DNA from: Paraburkholderia lacunae
GTDB lineage: Bacteria > Pseudomonadota > Gammaproteobacteria > Burkholderiales > Burkholderiaceae
Assembly (NCBI RefSeq): GCF_003353175.1
Contig: NZ_QHKS01000026.1
Coordinates: 1-64,000 of the forward strand
Direction: 5' to 3'
DNA: 64,000 bases
Shown here piece after piece: positions 8,190 to 17,200 of the stretch (its first letter is position 1; each line of letters starts with the position of its first letter). A program made the translations under genes and the position numbers. The notes beneath the pieces are model-generated. The model was not told where the DNA came from. It made no database searches and saw only the letters and a program-made list of their open reading frames with translations.

Positions 8190-8249
8190 TATGAGAGGCT
8201 TAACCGGCGTTTAAGCGTCCCATAAGCTTTCCATAAGGAAACGTTAAGC
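8190..8249 (+). promoter_or_regulatory. Six phased 11-bp half-sites upstream of a response-regulator operon
   Basis: TAAG or TAAG-like tetramers start at 8190 (TATG), 8201 (TAAC), 8212, 8223, 8234 and 8245 (all TAAG), a perfect 11-bp period. The four best copies read TTTAAGC, CATAAGC, CATAAGG and GTTAAGC. This matches the tandem half-site architecture of PmrA/QseB-type OmpR-family regulators, one helical turn per half-site. It ends 43 bp before the start of the regulator at 8293, so autoregulation is the simplest reading. Confidence 0.75.
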
Positions 8250-8292
8250 TGACGAACGGAACAATGCGGGCAACCTGGACAGAGGAGAGGCC

Positions 8293-8955
8293 ATGCGGCT
8301 GTTATTAGTCGAAGACGACGACATGATTGCGGAGACCGTACTGGGCGCGATGCGCCGCGCGGGCTACGCGATCGATTGGGCCGAAGACGGCCGCACTGCG
8401 GAGTTGTCGCTCGGCAACGGCGTGTACGACCTCGTGCTGCTGGATCTCGGCTTGCCGAAGAAAGACGGCATCGACGTGCTGAATGCATACCGCAAGGCCG
8501 GCGGCGCTGCACCGGTGATCATCCTGACCGCGCGCGACTCGGTGGACGAGCGGATTCGGGGCCTCGACGCAGGCGCCGACGACTATCTGATCAAACCATT
8601 CGATCTCGATGAGCTTGCCGCGCGGGTGCGCGCGCTGTTGCGGCGGCGTACCGGCCAGAAGCAGCCGGTGTACGCGCACGGCGAGCTCACACTCGACCCG
8701 GCGGCGCACGAGGTGACCAAAGACGGCGAGCCGATGGCGCTCGTGCCGCGCGAATTCGCGCTGCTGCAGGCGCTGATCGAGGAGCCCACACGCGTCTTCA
8801 CCAAGGCCGAGCTCGAAGAAAAGCTGTACGGCTGGGGCGAGGAGGTGGGCAGCAACACGATCGAGGTGCATGTGCACAGCTTGCGGCGCAAGATCGGCGC
8901 GGACCAGGTGGTGACCGTGCGCGGCGTCGGTTATCGCCTGAAGAGGTGCGGATGA
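8293..8955 (+). CDS. OmpR/PhoB-family response regulator
   Basis: A 220-residue regulator with receiver residues EDDD at 7-10, phosphoacceptor Asp in LVLLDLGLP at 51, and LIKPFD near 101. The winged-helix output domain includes TKAELEEKLYGWGEE and a recognition helix around NTIEVHVHSLRRK. It is closely similar to the regulator on the minus strand at 4663-5322, so the two systems are probably paralogous. The gene is followed by its kinase in a four-base overlap. The upstream array of six 11-bp-spaced half-sites makes autoregulation very plausible. Confidence 0.9.
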   Translation: MRLLLVEDDDMIAETVLGAMRRAGYAIDWAEDGRTAELSLGNGVYDLVLLDLGLPKKDGIDVLNAYRKAGGAAPVIILTARDSVDERIRGLDAGADDYLIKPFDLDELAARVRALLRRRTGQKQPVYAHGELTLDPAAHEVTKDGEPMALVPREFALLQALIEEPTRVFTKAELEEKLYGWGEEVGSNTIEVHVHSLRRKIGADQVVTVRGVGYRLKRCG

Positions 8956-10292
8956 CGTCGATTCGCCGCTGGCTGCTCGGCTGGCTGATTTTCGGCATGG
9001 CTGCAGCCTCGGGTGTGGCCGGCTACGGCATCTTTCATACGGCGCGGGAGGAGGCGAGCGAACTGTTCGACTACGAACTGCGCACGGTGGCGCTGTCGCT
9101 GCCGTCGAACCTCCAGGGCCCGTCGGATGTCGAGCATCGCAGCCCCGATCTGGGCGATCTCGCCGACGACCGCGTCGTGATCGAAATCTGGGACCGTGCC
9201 GGCAAGCTCGTTTATCACTCGATGCAAGTGCCGATGTTTGCGCGCCTGCGCGAAGGTTACAGCACGGTCGAGCGCGGCGAATATCACTGGCGCGCGTTCG
9301 GGTTGCAGCAGCCGGACCGCTATATCCAGGTCGCGCAACCGGTGTCGGTGCGTGAGGATCTCGCGCTGACGCTGGCGCTGCATACGCTGTGGCCGCTTGG
9401 CTTGCTGCTGCCGGTGACGATCGTGCTGGTGCTGCTGGTGGTCGCGCGCGGGCTCGCGCCGATTGGCAGCTTGTCCCGCGCACTGGCGACCCGTTCGATC
9501 GACTCGCTGGAACCCCTGCGTCTGGACGGTGCGGTGCCGGTCGAAATCCGGCCGCTGGTCGAGGCACTCAATGATTTGCTGAAGCGGTTGAATACTGCGT
9601 CGCAGGCGCAGCGCACTTTTATCGCCGATGCCGCGCACGAGCTGCGTTCGCCGCTGGCCGCGCTGAAGCTGCAACTGCAGGCCGCCTCGCGCGACGGCAC
9701 GTTAAAGGGCGAGGGGCAGGCGCTGGAGCGTGTCGAGGAGCGGGTCAACCGGATCATCCATCTGGTGCAGCAGTTGCTGACGCTGGCGCGCGAGGATGCG
9801 CATCCGGTGACGTCGATGGTGCCGGTGAGTTTGCGCCGGATCGGCGAGCAGGCGGTGGGCGATTTTTCGCTGCTTGCCGAGACCAAGGAGATCGATCTTG
9901 GGCTCGAGTGCGAGCAGGCGCGCACGCCCGGCGACCCGTATACCGTGCTGGCCGAGCCGCATGGGATGACGGTGTTGCTGGGCAATCTGATCAATAACGC
10001 GATTCGGCATACGCCGCGCGGCGGCAAGGTCGACGTGGTGTTGAAGCGCTCTGGAAACCAGGTGGGAGTGGAGGTGGTGGATAGCGGGTCCGGGATTCCC
10101 GAGCCCGAGCTCGAACGGGTTTTCGATCGGTTCTATCGAGGCGAGGAGGCGCAGGGCGAGGGCAGTGGCCTGGGGTTGGCGATTGTCTCGCGGATCGCGC
10201 AGAGGCATCAGATGACGCTGGCATTGCGAAATAACGCTGGGCGTAGCGGCTTGTGTGTGGATGTGTTCGGCCTCACGGCGTATGAGGCTTGA
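8952..10292 (+). CDS. Sensor histidine kinase paired with the 8293 regulator
   Basis: A 446-residue kinase with membrane helices at about residues 8-30 and 150-170 enclosing a periplasmic sensor domain, a HAMP-like region, the H-box FIADAAHELRSPLAALK near 235, and the ATP-site motifs LINNAIRH, DSGSGIP and GSGLGLAIVSRI. ATG at 8952 overlaps the regulator TGA (GATGA), so this start is preferred to GTG at 8946. The arrangement resembles TctE/QseC-type kinases. Its partner is the regulator immediately upstream. The ligand is unknown. Confidence 0.9.
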   Translation: MTSIRRWLLGWLIFGMAAASGVAGYGIFHTAREEASELFDYELRTVALSLPSNLQGPSDVEHRSPDLGDLADDRVVIEIWDRAGKLVYHSMQVPMFARLREGYSTVERGEYHWRAFGLQQPDRYIQVAQPVSVREDLALTLALHTLWPLGLLLPVTIVLVLLVVARGLAPIGSLSRALATRSIDSLEPLRLDGAVPVEIRPLVEALNDLLKRLNTASQAQRTFIADAAHELRSPLAALKLQLQAASRDGTLKGEGQALERVEERVNRIIHLVQQLLTLAREDAHPVTSMVPVSLRRIGEQAVGDFSLLAETKEIDLGLECEQARTPGDPYTVLAEPHGMTVLLGNLINNAIRHTPRGGKVDVVLKRSGNQVGVEVVDSGSGIPEPELERVFDRFYRGEEAQGEGSGLGLAIVSRIAQRHQMTLALRNNAGRSGLCVDVFGLTAYEA

Positions 10293-10417
10293 GATTCCCG
10301 TGTAATCTCACTGCGGAAGAACGATTGCCGGGCAAACCTTTGCGGCCCGCTGCCGGCGTCGTCATGAACCTGGAGACTCGCTGCTACAATCTCGTCTTTC
10401 TCGATCGACTGTGCGCC

Positions 10418-11074
10418 ATGGGTTTCGAACAACTCGCTGAACTGAAAAAGCAACTTGCCGCGGCACGGGCCGAAGCGGCCCCCGCCGCGCCTGCCGCGAA
10501 GCCTGGTGCGAAGGCCGCTGCAAAGCCGGGTGCGAAGCCCGCCGCAAAGGCTGGCGCGAGGCCCGCCCGCAAGCCGCCGCAAGAGCGCCGGGCTGCGCCT
10601 GCGCCGGCGCCGGACGCGAAACCCGTTGACCCGGTGGTCAAGACGATCGGGAGGCTGCAAAAGCGCTTCCCCATTGCGTTTCCAAAGAATCCGGCACCCA
10701 AGCTCCCGCTGAAGGTCGGCATCTTCGAGGACCTCGTCGTTCACGCGAAGGAATTGTCTTTGAGCGAAGCCGAGTTGCGCGACGCGATCAAAACCTGGTG
10801 CCGCGGCAGCCGCTACTGGAAGTGCCTCGTCGAAGGCGCCGCGCGCGTCGATCTGACCGGCAGTGAAGCGGGAAAGGTGACGGCACAGGAAGCCGCCGGC
10901 GCACAACGCCTGCAGGCGCACCGGGCAGCTAAAGCCGCGCCTAAAGCAGCCAACCCGACGGCGACGTCGCCGGCCGACTCGCAAGCCAACGCGCAAGCCG
11001 ACTCGCAGACCAACGCAGCCGAGTCACAAGGCGAGCCGCAGACCAACGCGCAGACCGAGCCGCAGACCAACTGA
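10418..11074 (+). CDS. ProQ/FinO-domain RNA-binding protein
   Basis: A 218-residue basic protein. Residues 1-20 (MGFEQLAELKKQLAAARAE) are helical, residues 20-65 are an Ala/Lys/Pro-rich linker with KPGAK-type repeats, and residues 70-160 form the ProQ/FinO core (KRFPIAFP, LPLKVGIFEDL, WCRGSRYWKCL). The tail is a low-complexity Gln/Ala/Asn/Thr stretch with repeated SQAN, TNAE and PQTN words. ProQ-family proteins bind small RNAs and mRNA 3' ends. ATG at 10418 is chosen because the conserved start lies there and the upstream extension has no homology-like sequence. The gene stands alone. Confidence 0.85.
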   Translation: MGFEQLAELKKQLAAARAEAAPAAPAAKPGAKAAAKPGAKPAAKAGARPARKPPQERRAAPAPAPDAKPVDPVVKTIGRLQKRFPIAFPKNPAPKLPLKVGIFEDLVVHAKELSLSEAELRDAIKTWCRGSRYWKCLVEGAARVDLTGSEAGKVTAQEAAGAQRLQAHRAAKAAPKAANPTATSPADSQANAQADSQTNAAESQGEPQTNAQTEPQTN

Positions 11075-11186
11075 CAAGCCGAGCGGCGGACCGAGTCGCA
11101 TGTCGGTATGAAGGCCGATGCACAGCAAGCTGACTCGACGGCCGGCTTGGCGGTCGGATTCAGAGGCCTGACAGCCGGAACCTCGT

Positions 11187-12545
11187 CTAGTGCGGGCTGC
11201 CTTGCCCCGACGCCGACGCCGCGAGCCGGGCGCGCACAAAACCGACATGCTCGCGCAGCACGTAAAAAGCGTCGGCAAAGGCAAGCGGCATGCGCAACTG
11301 GTTAAGCGACTCCTCGATATGATCGAGTTCCTCGAAGAGCGCTTTGCGTTCGTCATCGCTCGAGTCGGTGGTGAGCGCGCCGCGTTCGATCGCAATCAGC
11401 GCACCGTAATATCGATAGATGCGCGAGCGCACGCGCCATTGGTACAGCGCGGGTATCAGGCGCATCGCCGGGAATAGCAGCACGGCCATCGGCAGCAGCA
11501 GAACAAGCGTGCGGTCGCCGATACTGGCCAGCCAGAACGGCAGGTTGCGATACAGAAAACTTTTTCCCGTCTTGTAGTAGCGCTGTGCGTCTTCGCTGAT
11601 CTGATATTCACGGGCGACCGGATTGGGGAATTCGCCTGCATGCTGCAGGAGCCCCGGCATGCCGTGAACTTCCTGCGCGGCTTCGATCACGAGGTCGGAG
11701 ATGGCCGGGTGCAGATTGGTGCGGGCGACGATTTCAACAGTCGGGCTGACCAGGTGGACGGTGTCGGGCGGGATTCTGTGCTTGAGATCCAGCACGCCGG
11801 GCGGCAGGTCGAGCTGGTCGAGATACGGAAAGAGACGTGTATAAGCGCTCGCCTCGTCGAAGTTCATCACCGAGATGCCGGGCACCTTCAGGAGCCTGAG
11901 CATCAAGCCACGGGTCGCCGAGTCGCCGTTCAGGATCGCGGCGTCGACATCGCCCGCAACGAGTTGGGTGGCGGCCTGCAGGCCGTCGCTCGGCACCAGC
12001 ACGGTGTCGCCGCCCGGCTCGATGCCGTTTGCTTCCAGCAGCTTGAGCGCGAGCAACCGGGTGCCGCTGCCTTCGCGGCCTACCGCAATCCTTTTGCCCT
12101 CCAGTTGCGAAAGCTGGGTCACGCCTGTCCCGCGATAGAACACCACCACCGGTATATAGAAAACGCTGCCGAGCGACATCAGCGATGAGGTGTCCATCCC
12201 ATCCGCCACGCCGCCTTGCACGAGAGCGAGATCGACGTGCTGTTTCGGGTCCAGCAGCCGCTGCAGGTTTTGCACGGAGCCATCGGATTCCAGCACCTTC
12301 AGCGTGATGCCGTTGTGGGCGAGAATTTTCTTGTATTGCTCGGCGGCGACGAGGAATGAACTGTCGTGCGGACCCGCGCTCATCGTGATCGTCTTTGGCG
12401 GCGCCGGATCGACCAGCCAGACGATCAGCGTGACCACCAGTACCACGAGCGCGGCGACGATCGCATACGGCAAGGTGTGATCCCGCCATTCGGCATGCGA
12501 TTGATCGCCTGTGAGATTCGGGGGACGCGGGCGATGCGGTTTCAT
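11187..12545 (-). CDS. TAXI-family TRAP transporter substrate-binding protein, membrane-anchored
   Basis: A 452-residue protein with an N-terminal membrane helix (residues 27-50, AIVAALVVLVVTLIVW), then a TAXI-type binding domain (residues 58-330) containing TITMSAGPHDSSF, DLALVQGGVADG, GKRIAVGREGSGT and the DAAILNGDSAT region. A second hydrophobic segment near 360-385 (LVLLLPMAVLLFP) precedes a helical cytoplasmic tail. Most TAXI proteins are soluble and about 320 residues long, so the two membrane segments and the tail mark a sub-type. No TRAP permease gene is adjacent. The ligand is unknown. Confidence 0.8.
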   Translation of the reverse strand: MKPHRPRPPNLTGDQSHAEWRDHTLPYAIVAALVVLVVTLIVWLVDPAPPKTITMSAGPHDSSFLVAAEQYKKILAHNGITLKVLESDGSVQNLQRLLDPKQHVDLALVQGGVADGMDTSSLMSLGSVFYIPVVVFYRGTGVTQLSQLEGKRIAVGREGSGTRLLALKLLEANGIEPGGDTVLVPSDGLQAATQLVAGDVDAAILNGDSATRGLMLRLLKVPGISVMNFDEASAYTRLFPYLDQLDLPPGVLDLKHRIPPDTVHLVSPTVEIVARTNLHPAISDLVIEAAQEVHGMPGLLQHAGEFPNPVAREYQISEDAQRYYKTGKSFLYRNLPFWLASIGDRTLVLLLPMAVLLFPAMRLIPALYQWRVRSRIYRYYGALIAIERGALTTDSSDDERKALFEELDHIEESLNQLRMPLAFADAFYVLREHVGFVRARLAASASGQGSPH

Positions 12546-12621
12546 GGGCACTCCGTGCCGGTAGCCGGGATGATGCATTTTCCACTGTCCGCCGCGGCTT
12601 TGCCGTCGGCAGTGTGCTCTA

Positions 12622-12909
12622 TTGACTGACGAATGGAAAACGCCGGGAGCGGAGGCCACGGCGGTCTCGCCGGCGCAGGTCCGAATGATCGTTGACGGGC
12701 CGCTCGAGCCGCTATTCAGTTCGCCGACCGTTACCGATGCAGGCAGCAAGCAGATCGACACGGAGAAGGCGGTGGTGGATTCGCATCAGCCGGCGGCTAC
12801 GACAGTCATGTTGCCGACAATGGCGGCCGGCCGTTACATCGTGCATTGGGTGGCCGCGGCGGCAGATGGGCATCGCACGCATGGGGGCGATGCGTTTGAT
12901 GCGAGATAG
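12622..12909 (+). pseudogene. Truncated CopC-like copper-binding protein
   Basis: The 95-residue frame carries the C-terminal half of a CopC fold: LEPLFSSPTVTDAG in the place of the FSEP-type strand, then AAGRYIVHWVAAAADGHRTHG, which matches the conserved AGxYxVxWxxxSADGHxxxG signature. The signal peptide and the first metal-binding His of a normal 120-125-residue CopC are absent, and no CopD follows. It is best read as a 5'-truncated relic, though a short expressed protein cannot be excluded. Confidence 0.6.
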
Positions 12910-12963
12910 CCTGTTATGGGTTATTGCCTGCGGCGCTGGTTTTTCTTTTCTTTTGTTTTTGTT

Positions 12964-13015
12964 ATTGGGTTAATTAGCGTTCCCCCTGTGCAGGGGCAAC
13001 GCTAATTAACCCAAT
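12964..13015. terminator. Long hairpin between convergent genes
   Basis: An 18-bp perfect inverted repeat (ATTGGGTTAATTAGCGTT at 12964-12981 and its complement at 12998-13015) encloses a further CCCCTG/CAGGGG stem. Its right end touches the stop codon of the minus-strand gene at 13015. The position between convergent genes fits a bidirectional terminator. Confidence 0.75.
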
Positions 13016-13380
13016 CAATCCGCTACCCGCTTATCGGCAAGCGCATTCTGACAATCGGCCAGAACCTGCCTCACCAGCCGCGCTTGCGGGTCCAGCTCAT
13101 CCGTGTCGAGGATCTCTTCGACCGCGTCCCGTGCCCACTCGGTATCGACAAACTTTGCATGCCGGCGCGCAATCTCCAACGCCAGTGCCGACAACTTGGC
13201 CACGCTCAGCCAGTCCGCCTCCCGCATGCGGCGGTCCAGCCATTTGTGCGCAGCCTGCACGTGAAATGCGGCGTCAGGCCACTCCTCGTTCAGGTAATAA
13301 GCGCCAAGGATTCCGCAGGTGAGCCAACATAGCAGCTCCAAACGGTCCCGTGGACTTAAATGGTGGCGTACATCACTCAT
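13015..13380 (-). CDS. Hypothetical protein, about 121 residues
   Basis: An acidic, helical protein starting MSDVRHHLSPRDRLELLCW and containing LTCGILGAYYLNEEWPDAAFH, WLDRRMREADWL and a C-terminal LVRQVLADCQNALADKR. No domain was recognised. The ATG at 13380 is preferred over the longer ORF start at 13428 because the extension is unlike the rest. The stop overlaps the terminator hairpin. Codon use matches the neighbours, so it is likely a real gene. Confidence 0.6.
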   Translation of the reverse strand: MSDVRHHLSPRDRLELLCWLTCGILGAYYLNEEWPDAAFHVQAAHKWLDRRMREADWLSVAKLSALALEIARRHAKFVDTEWARDAVEEILDTDELDPQARLVRQVLADCQNALADKRVAD

Positions 13381-13523
13381 GGCGACGCTCGCGGCGGTAA
13401 AGTGCTTCAGGTCAGGACGGCAGAGCAACTCCCTCTACCTTCATTAAACAATATCACGTGCTGTTGCGCTGCGGAATATCCGTAAACACGCCAATTCACG
13501 GTAATCGATCATACGGTTCGGGA

Positions 13524-14171
13524 TCAGAGGCACTGCGCGCGCAAACACGTCGCGGCATGACTCAGATCGCGCTCGATGGCGCTGCGTACTCCCGCGGAAT
13601 CACGGGCTTTCGCCGCCTCCAGCAGGTCGTCGTGCGCGTCGTTGAGCGTGCCGGCAAATTGCGCGTCGCCGAACAGCAGGTTCGAAATCGGCCCCACCTG
13701 AAGCCATACTGTTTCGATCAGTTCGAGCAACAGCGGTGAGCCACTCGCACGGTACAGAATCAGGTGGAACGCCTCGTTGGCGTCGAGGTAGCCCTTGGCG
13801 TCGCCCGCCCGCAGCGCCTGCGCCATCACCTCGTTCAGTTTTTCCAGCGTCGCGAGATCGTGCTCCGTGAGGTGCGGGACGCCCAGTTCGGCGGCCTGGC
13901 CTTCGAGAATCAGCCGCACACGCAACACGTCGTCGAATTGCTCTTTCGACAGACGCGGCACCGTCACGCCGCAATTGGGCACGTTCACCAGCGCGGATTC
14001 GGCCGCGAGGCGTTGCAAAGCGGAGCGCACCGGCATCTCGCCCACGCCGAGTTCCGCCGCGACGTGACGGATCTTGATGCGCTCGCCCGGCACGAAGCGA
14101 CCGATCGTCAGCCACTGCCGCAGCGTTTCGTACGTCTCGTCCTGCAACGTGTGATGGCGCGATGTTTTCAT
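13524..14171 (-). CDS. GntR-family (FadR/FCD) transcriptional regulator
   Basis: A 215-residue regulator: winged helix at residues 10-75 (YETLRQWLTIGRFVPGERIKI and VAAELGVGEMPVRSALQRLAAE) and an all-helical FCD ligand domain at 85-210 with the metal-binding His pattern (ANEAFHLILY, DAHDDLLEA). It lies downstream of the aminotransferase and glutamine-synthetase-like genes on the same strand. FCD regulators bind small carboxylates or amino acid derivatives. The paired ATTTGATCAAAT palindromes at 17201-17251 are a reasonable candidate operator, by inference from position. Confidence 0.85.
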   Translation of the reverse strand: MKTSRHHTLQDETYETLRQWLTIGRFVPGERIKIRHVAAELGVGEMPVRSALQRLAAESALVNVPNCGVTVPRLSKEQFDDVLRVRLILEGQAAELGVPHLTEHDLATLEKLNEVMAQALRAGDAKGYLDANEAFHLILYRASGSPLLLELIETVWLQVGPISNLLFGDAQFAGTLNDAHDDLLEAAKARDSAGVRSAIERDLSHAATCLRAQCL

Positions 14172-14235
14172 AAAACTCGATACATGATCGCAAAAAAGGT
14201 CGACAGTCTAGCGCCGCTCGCGCCCGCTCGCGGGC

Positions 14236-15621
14236 TCAGGTCAGCTCGGCCAGGCAGGCGTCGAAGGCGGCGATCAGCTGGTCGGCGTCGGCCGCCGACG
14301 TGTCGGGGCACACCAGAATCATGTTGTGAAACGGCGTGATCAGCACGCCGCGGTTGAGCAGGTACAGGTGCACGATATGTTCGAGCTCAGGATCGAGTTG
14401 CTGGCCGGCTTCGGTGCCGTTGCGCGGCGGCGTCGCCGAGAACTGGAATTCGGTGCGGGCGCCGATGCGCGTCACGCACCACGCCAGACCGTGACGCGCG
14501 ATCACGCTTTTGAGCCCGGTTTCGATGCGCGCGGCAAGCGCGAACATGTGCTCGTAGGCGGCCTCGGTCATCACCTCGGCGAGCGTTGCACGAATCGCGC
14601 TCATCGCCAGCGCGTTCGCGGTCAGCGTCGTGCCGATGCCGGAGTGGCCCGGCGGCGCGCTGCGCTTGGCCTGCTGCGCGCGGCTCGCGAGTTCGGCGCT
14701 AAAGCCGTACACCGCGCACGGCACGCCGCCGCCGACCGGCTTGCCGAGGATGAACAGGTCAGGCTCGAGGCCGTGTGCAGCCGAATAGCCGCCCGGGCTG
14801 CTGCTGATGGTGTGGGTTTCGTCGATCGCGAGCAGCGTGCCGTAGCGGCGCATCAGCGCCTGCGCCTCGCGCCAGTAGTCCGCTTCCGGCAGCACCATGC
14901 CGATGTTGGTCATCGCGGGTTCGGCCAGCACGCAGGCCACGTCGCCGTCTTTCAGCGCGTTTTCCAGCGCGGCGAGGTCGTTGAATTCGATCACGCGCGT
15001 GTAGTCGAGCAGATCGTGTACCTGGCCGATCAGGCTGTCGCGCTGCACCGGCTTGCCGTCGACCAGGTCGACGAAGACGTCGTCGACGGTGCCGTGATAG
15101 CAGCCGTTGAACACGACGATCTGCTTGCGGCCGGTCGCCGCCCGCGCCCAGCGCAGCACGAAACGGTTGGCGTCGCTCGCGGTCATCGCGAACTGCCAGT
15201 ACGGCAGGCCAAAGCGGCGCGCGAGCTCTTCGCCGACCCACGCGGCGTCTTCGCCCGGCAGCATGGTGGTCAAGCCGCGCCCGGCCTGGGCCGCCAGCGC
15301 GCGCGCCACCGGCGCGGGCGAATGGCCGAACATCGCGCCGGTGTCGCCGAGGCAGAAATCCGCATAGCGATGGCCGTCGACGTCCGTAAACGCGGCGCCG
15401 CGCGCCTCGTCGACGTACAGCGAGAAGGGCGTCGACCAGTCGTTCATCCAGTGCAGCGGCACGCCGAACAGCAGATGGCGCGCCGCGCGTACCGACAGCG
15501 CGCGCGACTTCGGCATGGCCTCGGCGAACGCGCTGCGTTCGCGTTCGAGCAGCGCCTGCGCCCGCTCCCAGTTGACGCCATAACGGGTATTCAATCGAGC
15601 CTCTTCAGTTGATGGATTCAT
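14236..15621 (-). CDS. Class III PLP-dependent aminotransferase
   Basis: A 461-residue fold-type I enzyme of the class III (omega) aminotransferase/GSA-aminomutase group. Visible marks are DVDGHRYADFCLGDTGAMFGHSP near residue 90, the PLP-phosphate region, LLAIDETHTISS with the PLP-binding Asp near 265, and the Schiff-base Lys in FILGKPVGGGVP near 300. ATG at 15621 starts MNPSTEEARLN; the longer ORF start only adds translated hexanucleotide repeats. Upstream on the same strand is a PuuA-like gene, and a GntR regulator follows. The set suggests transamination of a polyamine or omega-amino acid intermediate. The substrate is not determined. Confidence 0.85.
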   Translation of the reverse strand: MNPSTEEARLNTRYGVNWERAQALLERERSAFAEAMPKSRALSVRAARHLLFGVPLHWMNDWSTPFSLYVDEARGAAFTDVDGHRYADFCLGDTGAMFGHSPAPVARALAAQAGRGLTTMLPGEDAAWVGEELARRFGLPYWQFAMTASDANRFVLRWARAATGRKQIVVFNGCYHGTVDDVFVDLVDGKPVQRDSLIGQVHDLLDYTRVIEFNDLAALENALKDGDVACVLAEPAMTNIGMVLPEADYWREAQALMRRYGTLLAIDETHTISSSPGGYSAAHGLEPDLFILGKPVGGGVPCAVYGFSAELASRAQQAKRSAPPGHSGIGTTLTANALAMSAIRATLAEVMTEAAYEHMFALAARIETGLKSVIARHGLAWCVTRIGARTEFQFSATPPRNGTEAGQQLDPELEHIVHLYLLNRGVLITPFHNMILVCPDTSAADADQLIAAFDACLAELT

Positions 15622-15642
15622 AAAACGCTCGCGCTTACCTTG

Positions 15643-15678
15643 CATCCGCATCCGCATCCGCATCCGCATCCGCATCCG
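15643..15678. repeat. Hexanucleotide repeat CATCCG x6
   Basis: Six exact CATCCG units lie just upstream of the aminotransferase start, in the 138-bp gap below the PuuA-like gene. Confidence 0.95.
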
Positions 15679-15700
15679 CACCTGGACCCGCGCCAACGCC

Positions 15701-15754
15701 CACGGTCACGCTCACACTCACACTCACGCCCACGCCCACGCCCACGCCCACGCC
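15701..15754. repeat. Second hexanucleotide repeat, nine units
   Basis: Nine units grade from CACGGT and CACGCT through two CACACT to five CACGCC copies. They end six bases before the PuuA-like stop codon. Together with the CATCCG run they fill most of the intergenic gap. Confidence 0.9.
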
Positions 15755-15759
15755 GGCGC

Positions 15760-17109
15760 TCAGACGAGCAATTGCAGATGCTCGCGTTCCCACGCGGTAA
15801 TGCCTTGCGAGAAGGTTTCGAACTCCTTTTCCTTCACCGCGCAATAGGCCTGCACGAAGTTATCGCCCAGCACGTCCGCGAGTTCGGTGCATTGGGACAG
15901 CGCTTTGAGCGCGTCTTCGAGACCGCGCGGCAATTCGTATTCGAGGTCGTAAGCGCTTTCGACCATCGGCGCGGACGCCTCCTGCTGTTCGACCATGCCG
16001 AGATAGCCGCAGGCGAGGGTGGCCGCCATCGCGAGGTACGGATTCACGTCGACGCCCGGAACGCGGTTTTCCAGCCGCCGCCCGTCCGGCCCCGAGTTCG
16101 GCACGCGAATGCCGCAGGTGCGGTTGTCGTAGCCCCAGCGCACGTTGATCGGCGCGGCCGTGAAACGCGACAGGCGGCGGTAGGAATTCACATAAGGGGC
16201 GAACATCGGCATTGCTTGCGGCATGTACTTCTGCAAACCGCCGATGTAGTTGAAAAACAGCGGGCTGGCCGTTCCGTCGGGCAGCGAGAAGATGTTCGCG
16301 CCAGTTTTGCTGTCGACGATGCTCTGGTGAATGTGCATCGCGCTGCCCGGTTCGTGCTCCATGGGTTTCGCCATGAAGGTCGCGAAAATGCCGTGACGGA
16401 AGGCGGTTTCACGCACCGCGCGTTTGAACAGGAACACACGGTCGGCGAGATCGAGCGCGTCGCCGTGAGAAAAGTTGATCTCCATCTGCCCGGCGCCGAC
16501 TTCGTGCACGAGCGTTTCGACGCCGAGCTGCGTCATCTCGCAGAAGCGCGACAGGTCCTGAAAGAACGGATCGAACTCGTTGACGGCGTCGATCGAAAAC
16601 GACTGGCGGCCGGCTTCGTGACGGCCCGCCCGGCCGAGCGGCGGGCGCAACGGCTCATGCGGATTCTTGTTCTGCGCGATCAGGTAGAACTCCATCTCCG
16701 GCGCGACCACCGGACGCCAGCCCTTTTCCTCGTACAGCGCGAGCACGCGGCGCAACACTGCACGCGGCGAAATCCCGATCGGCTTGCCGTCGAGACCGAC
16801 GCAATCGTGGATCACCACGGCCACCTGTTCGATGGCCCACGGCACGAGCCGCACGGTGTTCGGGTCGGGGATGCACACCATGTCGGGGTCGCTCGGCCCG
16901 ACGAAACGCTCGAAATCCGCAAACTCGCCGTTGACGGTAATCATCAACAGCGCGTTCGACATATGCATCCGGCCTTCCGACAGAAACAGATTCTTCGGCA
17001 CGATCTTGCCGCGCGCGACGCCAGTCATGTCCGGTATCACGCATTCCACTTCGTGGATCCGATGATGTTCCAGGAATTCGCGCAGGTCGTCGCGTAGGTC
17101 GCTTTGCAA
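15760..17109 (-). CDS. Glutamine synthetase-like gamma-glutamyl-amine ligase (PuuA type)
   Basis: A 449-residue member of the glutamine synthetase family outside the GlnA core, similar to gamma-glutamylputrescine synthetase. The N-terminal beta-grasp ends in ECVIPDMTGVARGK. Catalytic-domain marks are VVAPEMEFYLI near 145, VGAGQMEINF near 225, HIHQSI near 270, GGLQKYMP and the ATP/metal loop NVRWGYDNRTCGIRVP near 335. Translation appears to start at TTG (17109), seven bases after a GGAG. The upstream region has two ATTTGATCAAAT palindromes, and downstream lie an aminotransferase and a GntR regulator. The amine substrate is uncertain. Confidence 0.85.
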   Translation of the reverse strand: MQSDLRDDLREFLEHHRIHEVECVIPDMTGVARGKIVPKNLFLSEGRMHMSNALLMITVNGEFADFERFVGPSDPDMVCIPDPNTVRLVPWAIEQVAVVIHDCVGLDGKPIGISPRAVLRRVLALYEEKGWRPVVAPEMEFYLIAQNKNPHEPLRPPLGRAGRHEAGRQSFSIDAVNEFDPFFQDLSRFCEMTQLGVETLVHEVGAGQMEINFSHGDALDLADRVFLFKRAVRETAFRHGIFATFMAKPMEHEPGSAMHIHQSIVDSKTGANIFSLPDGTASPLFFNYIGGLQKYMPQAMPMFAPYVNSYRRLSRFTAAPINVRWGYDNRTCGIRVPNSGPDGRRLENRVPGVDVNPYLAMAATLACGYLGMVEQQEASAPMVESAYDLEYELPRGLEDALKALSQCTELADVLGDNFVQAYCAVKEKEFETFSQGITAWEREHLQLLV

Positions 17110-17200
17110 GTTTGACTCCAGTCGGTTGATGAGGACGGCGCGACGCGTTGCTGCGCGGCAAGCCGCCTGGCGGAGAAAGCTGGGCGTTTTGCATGATGGG

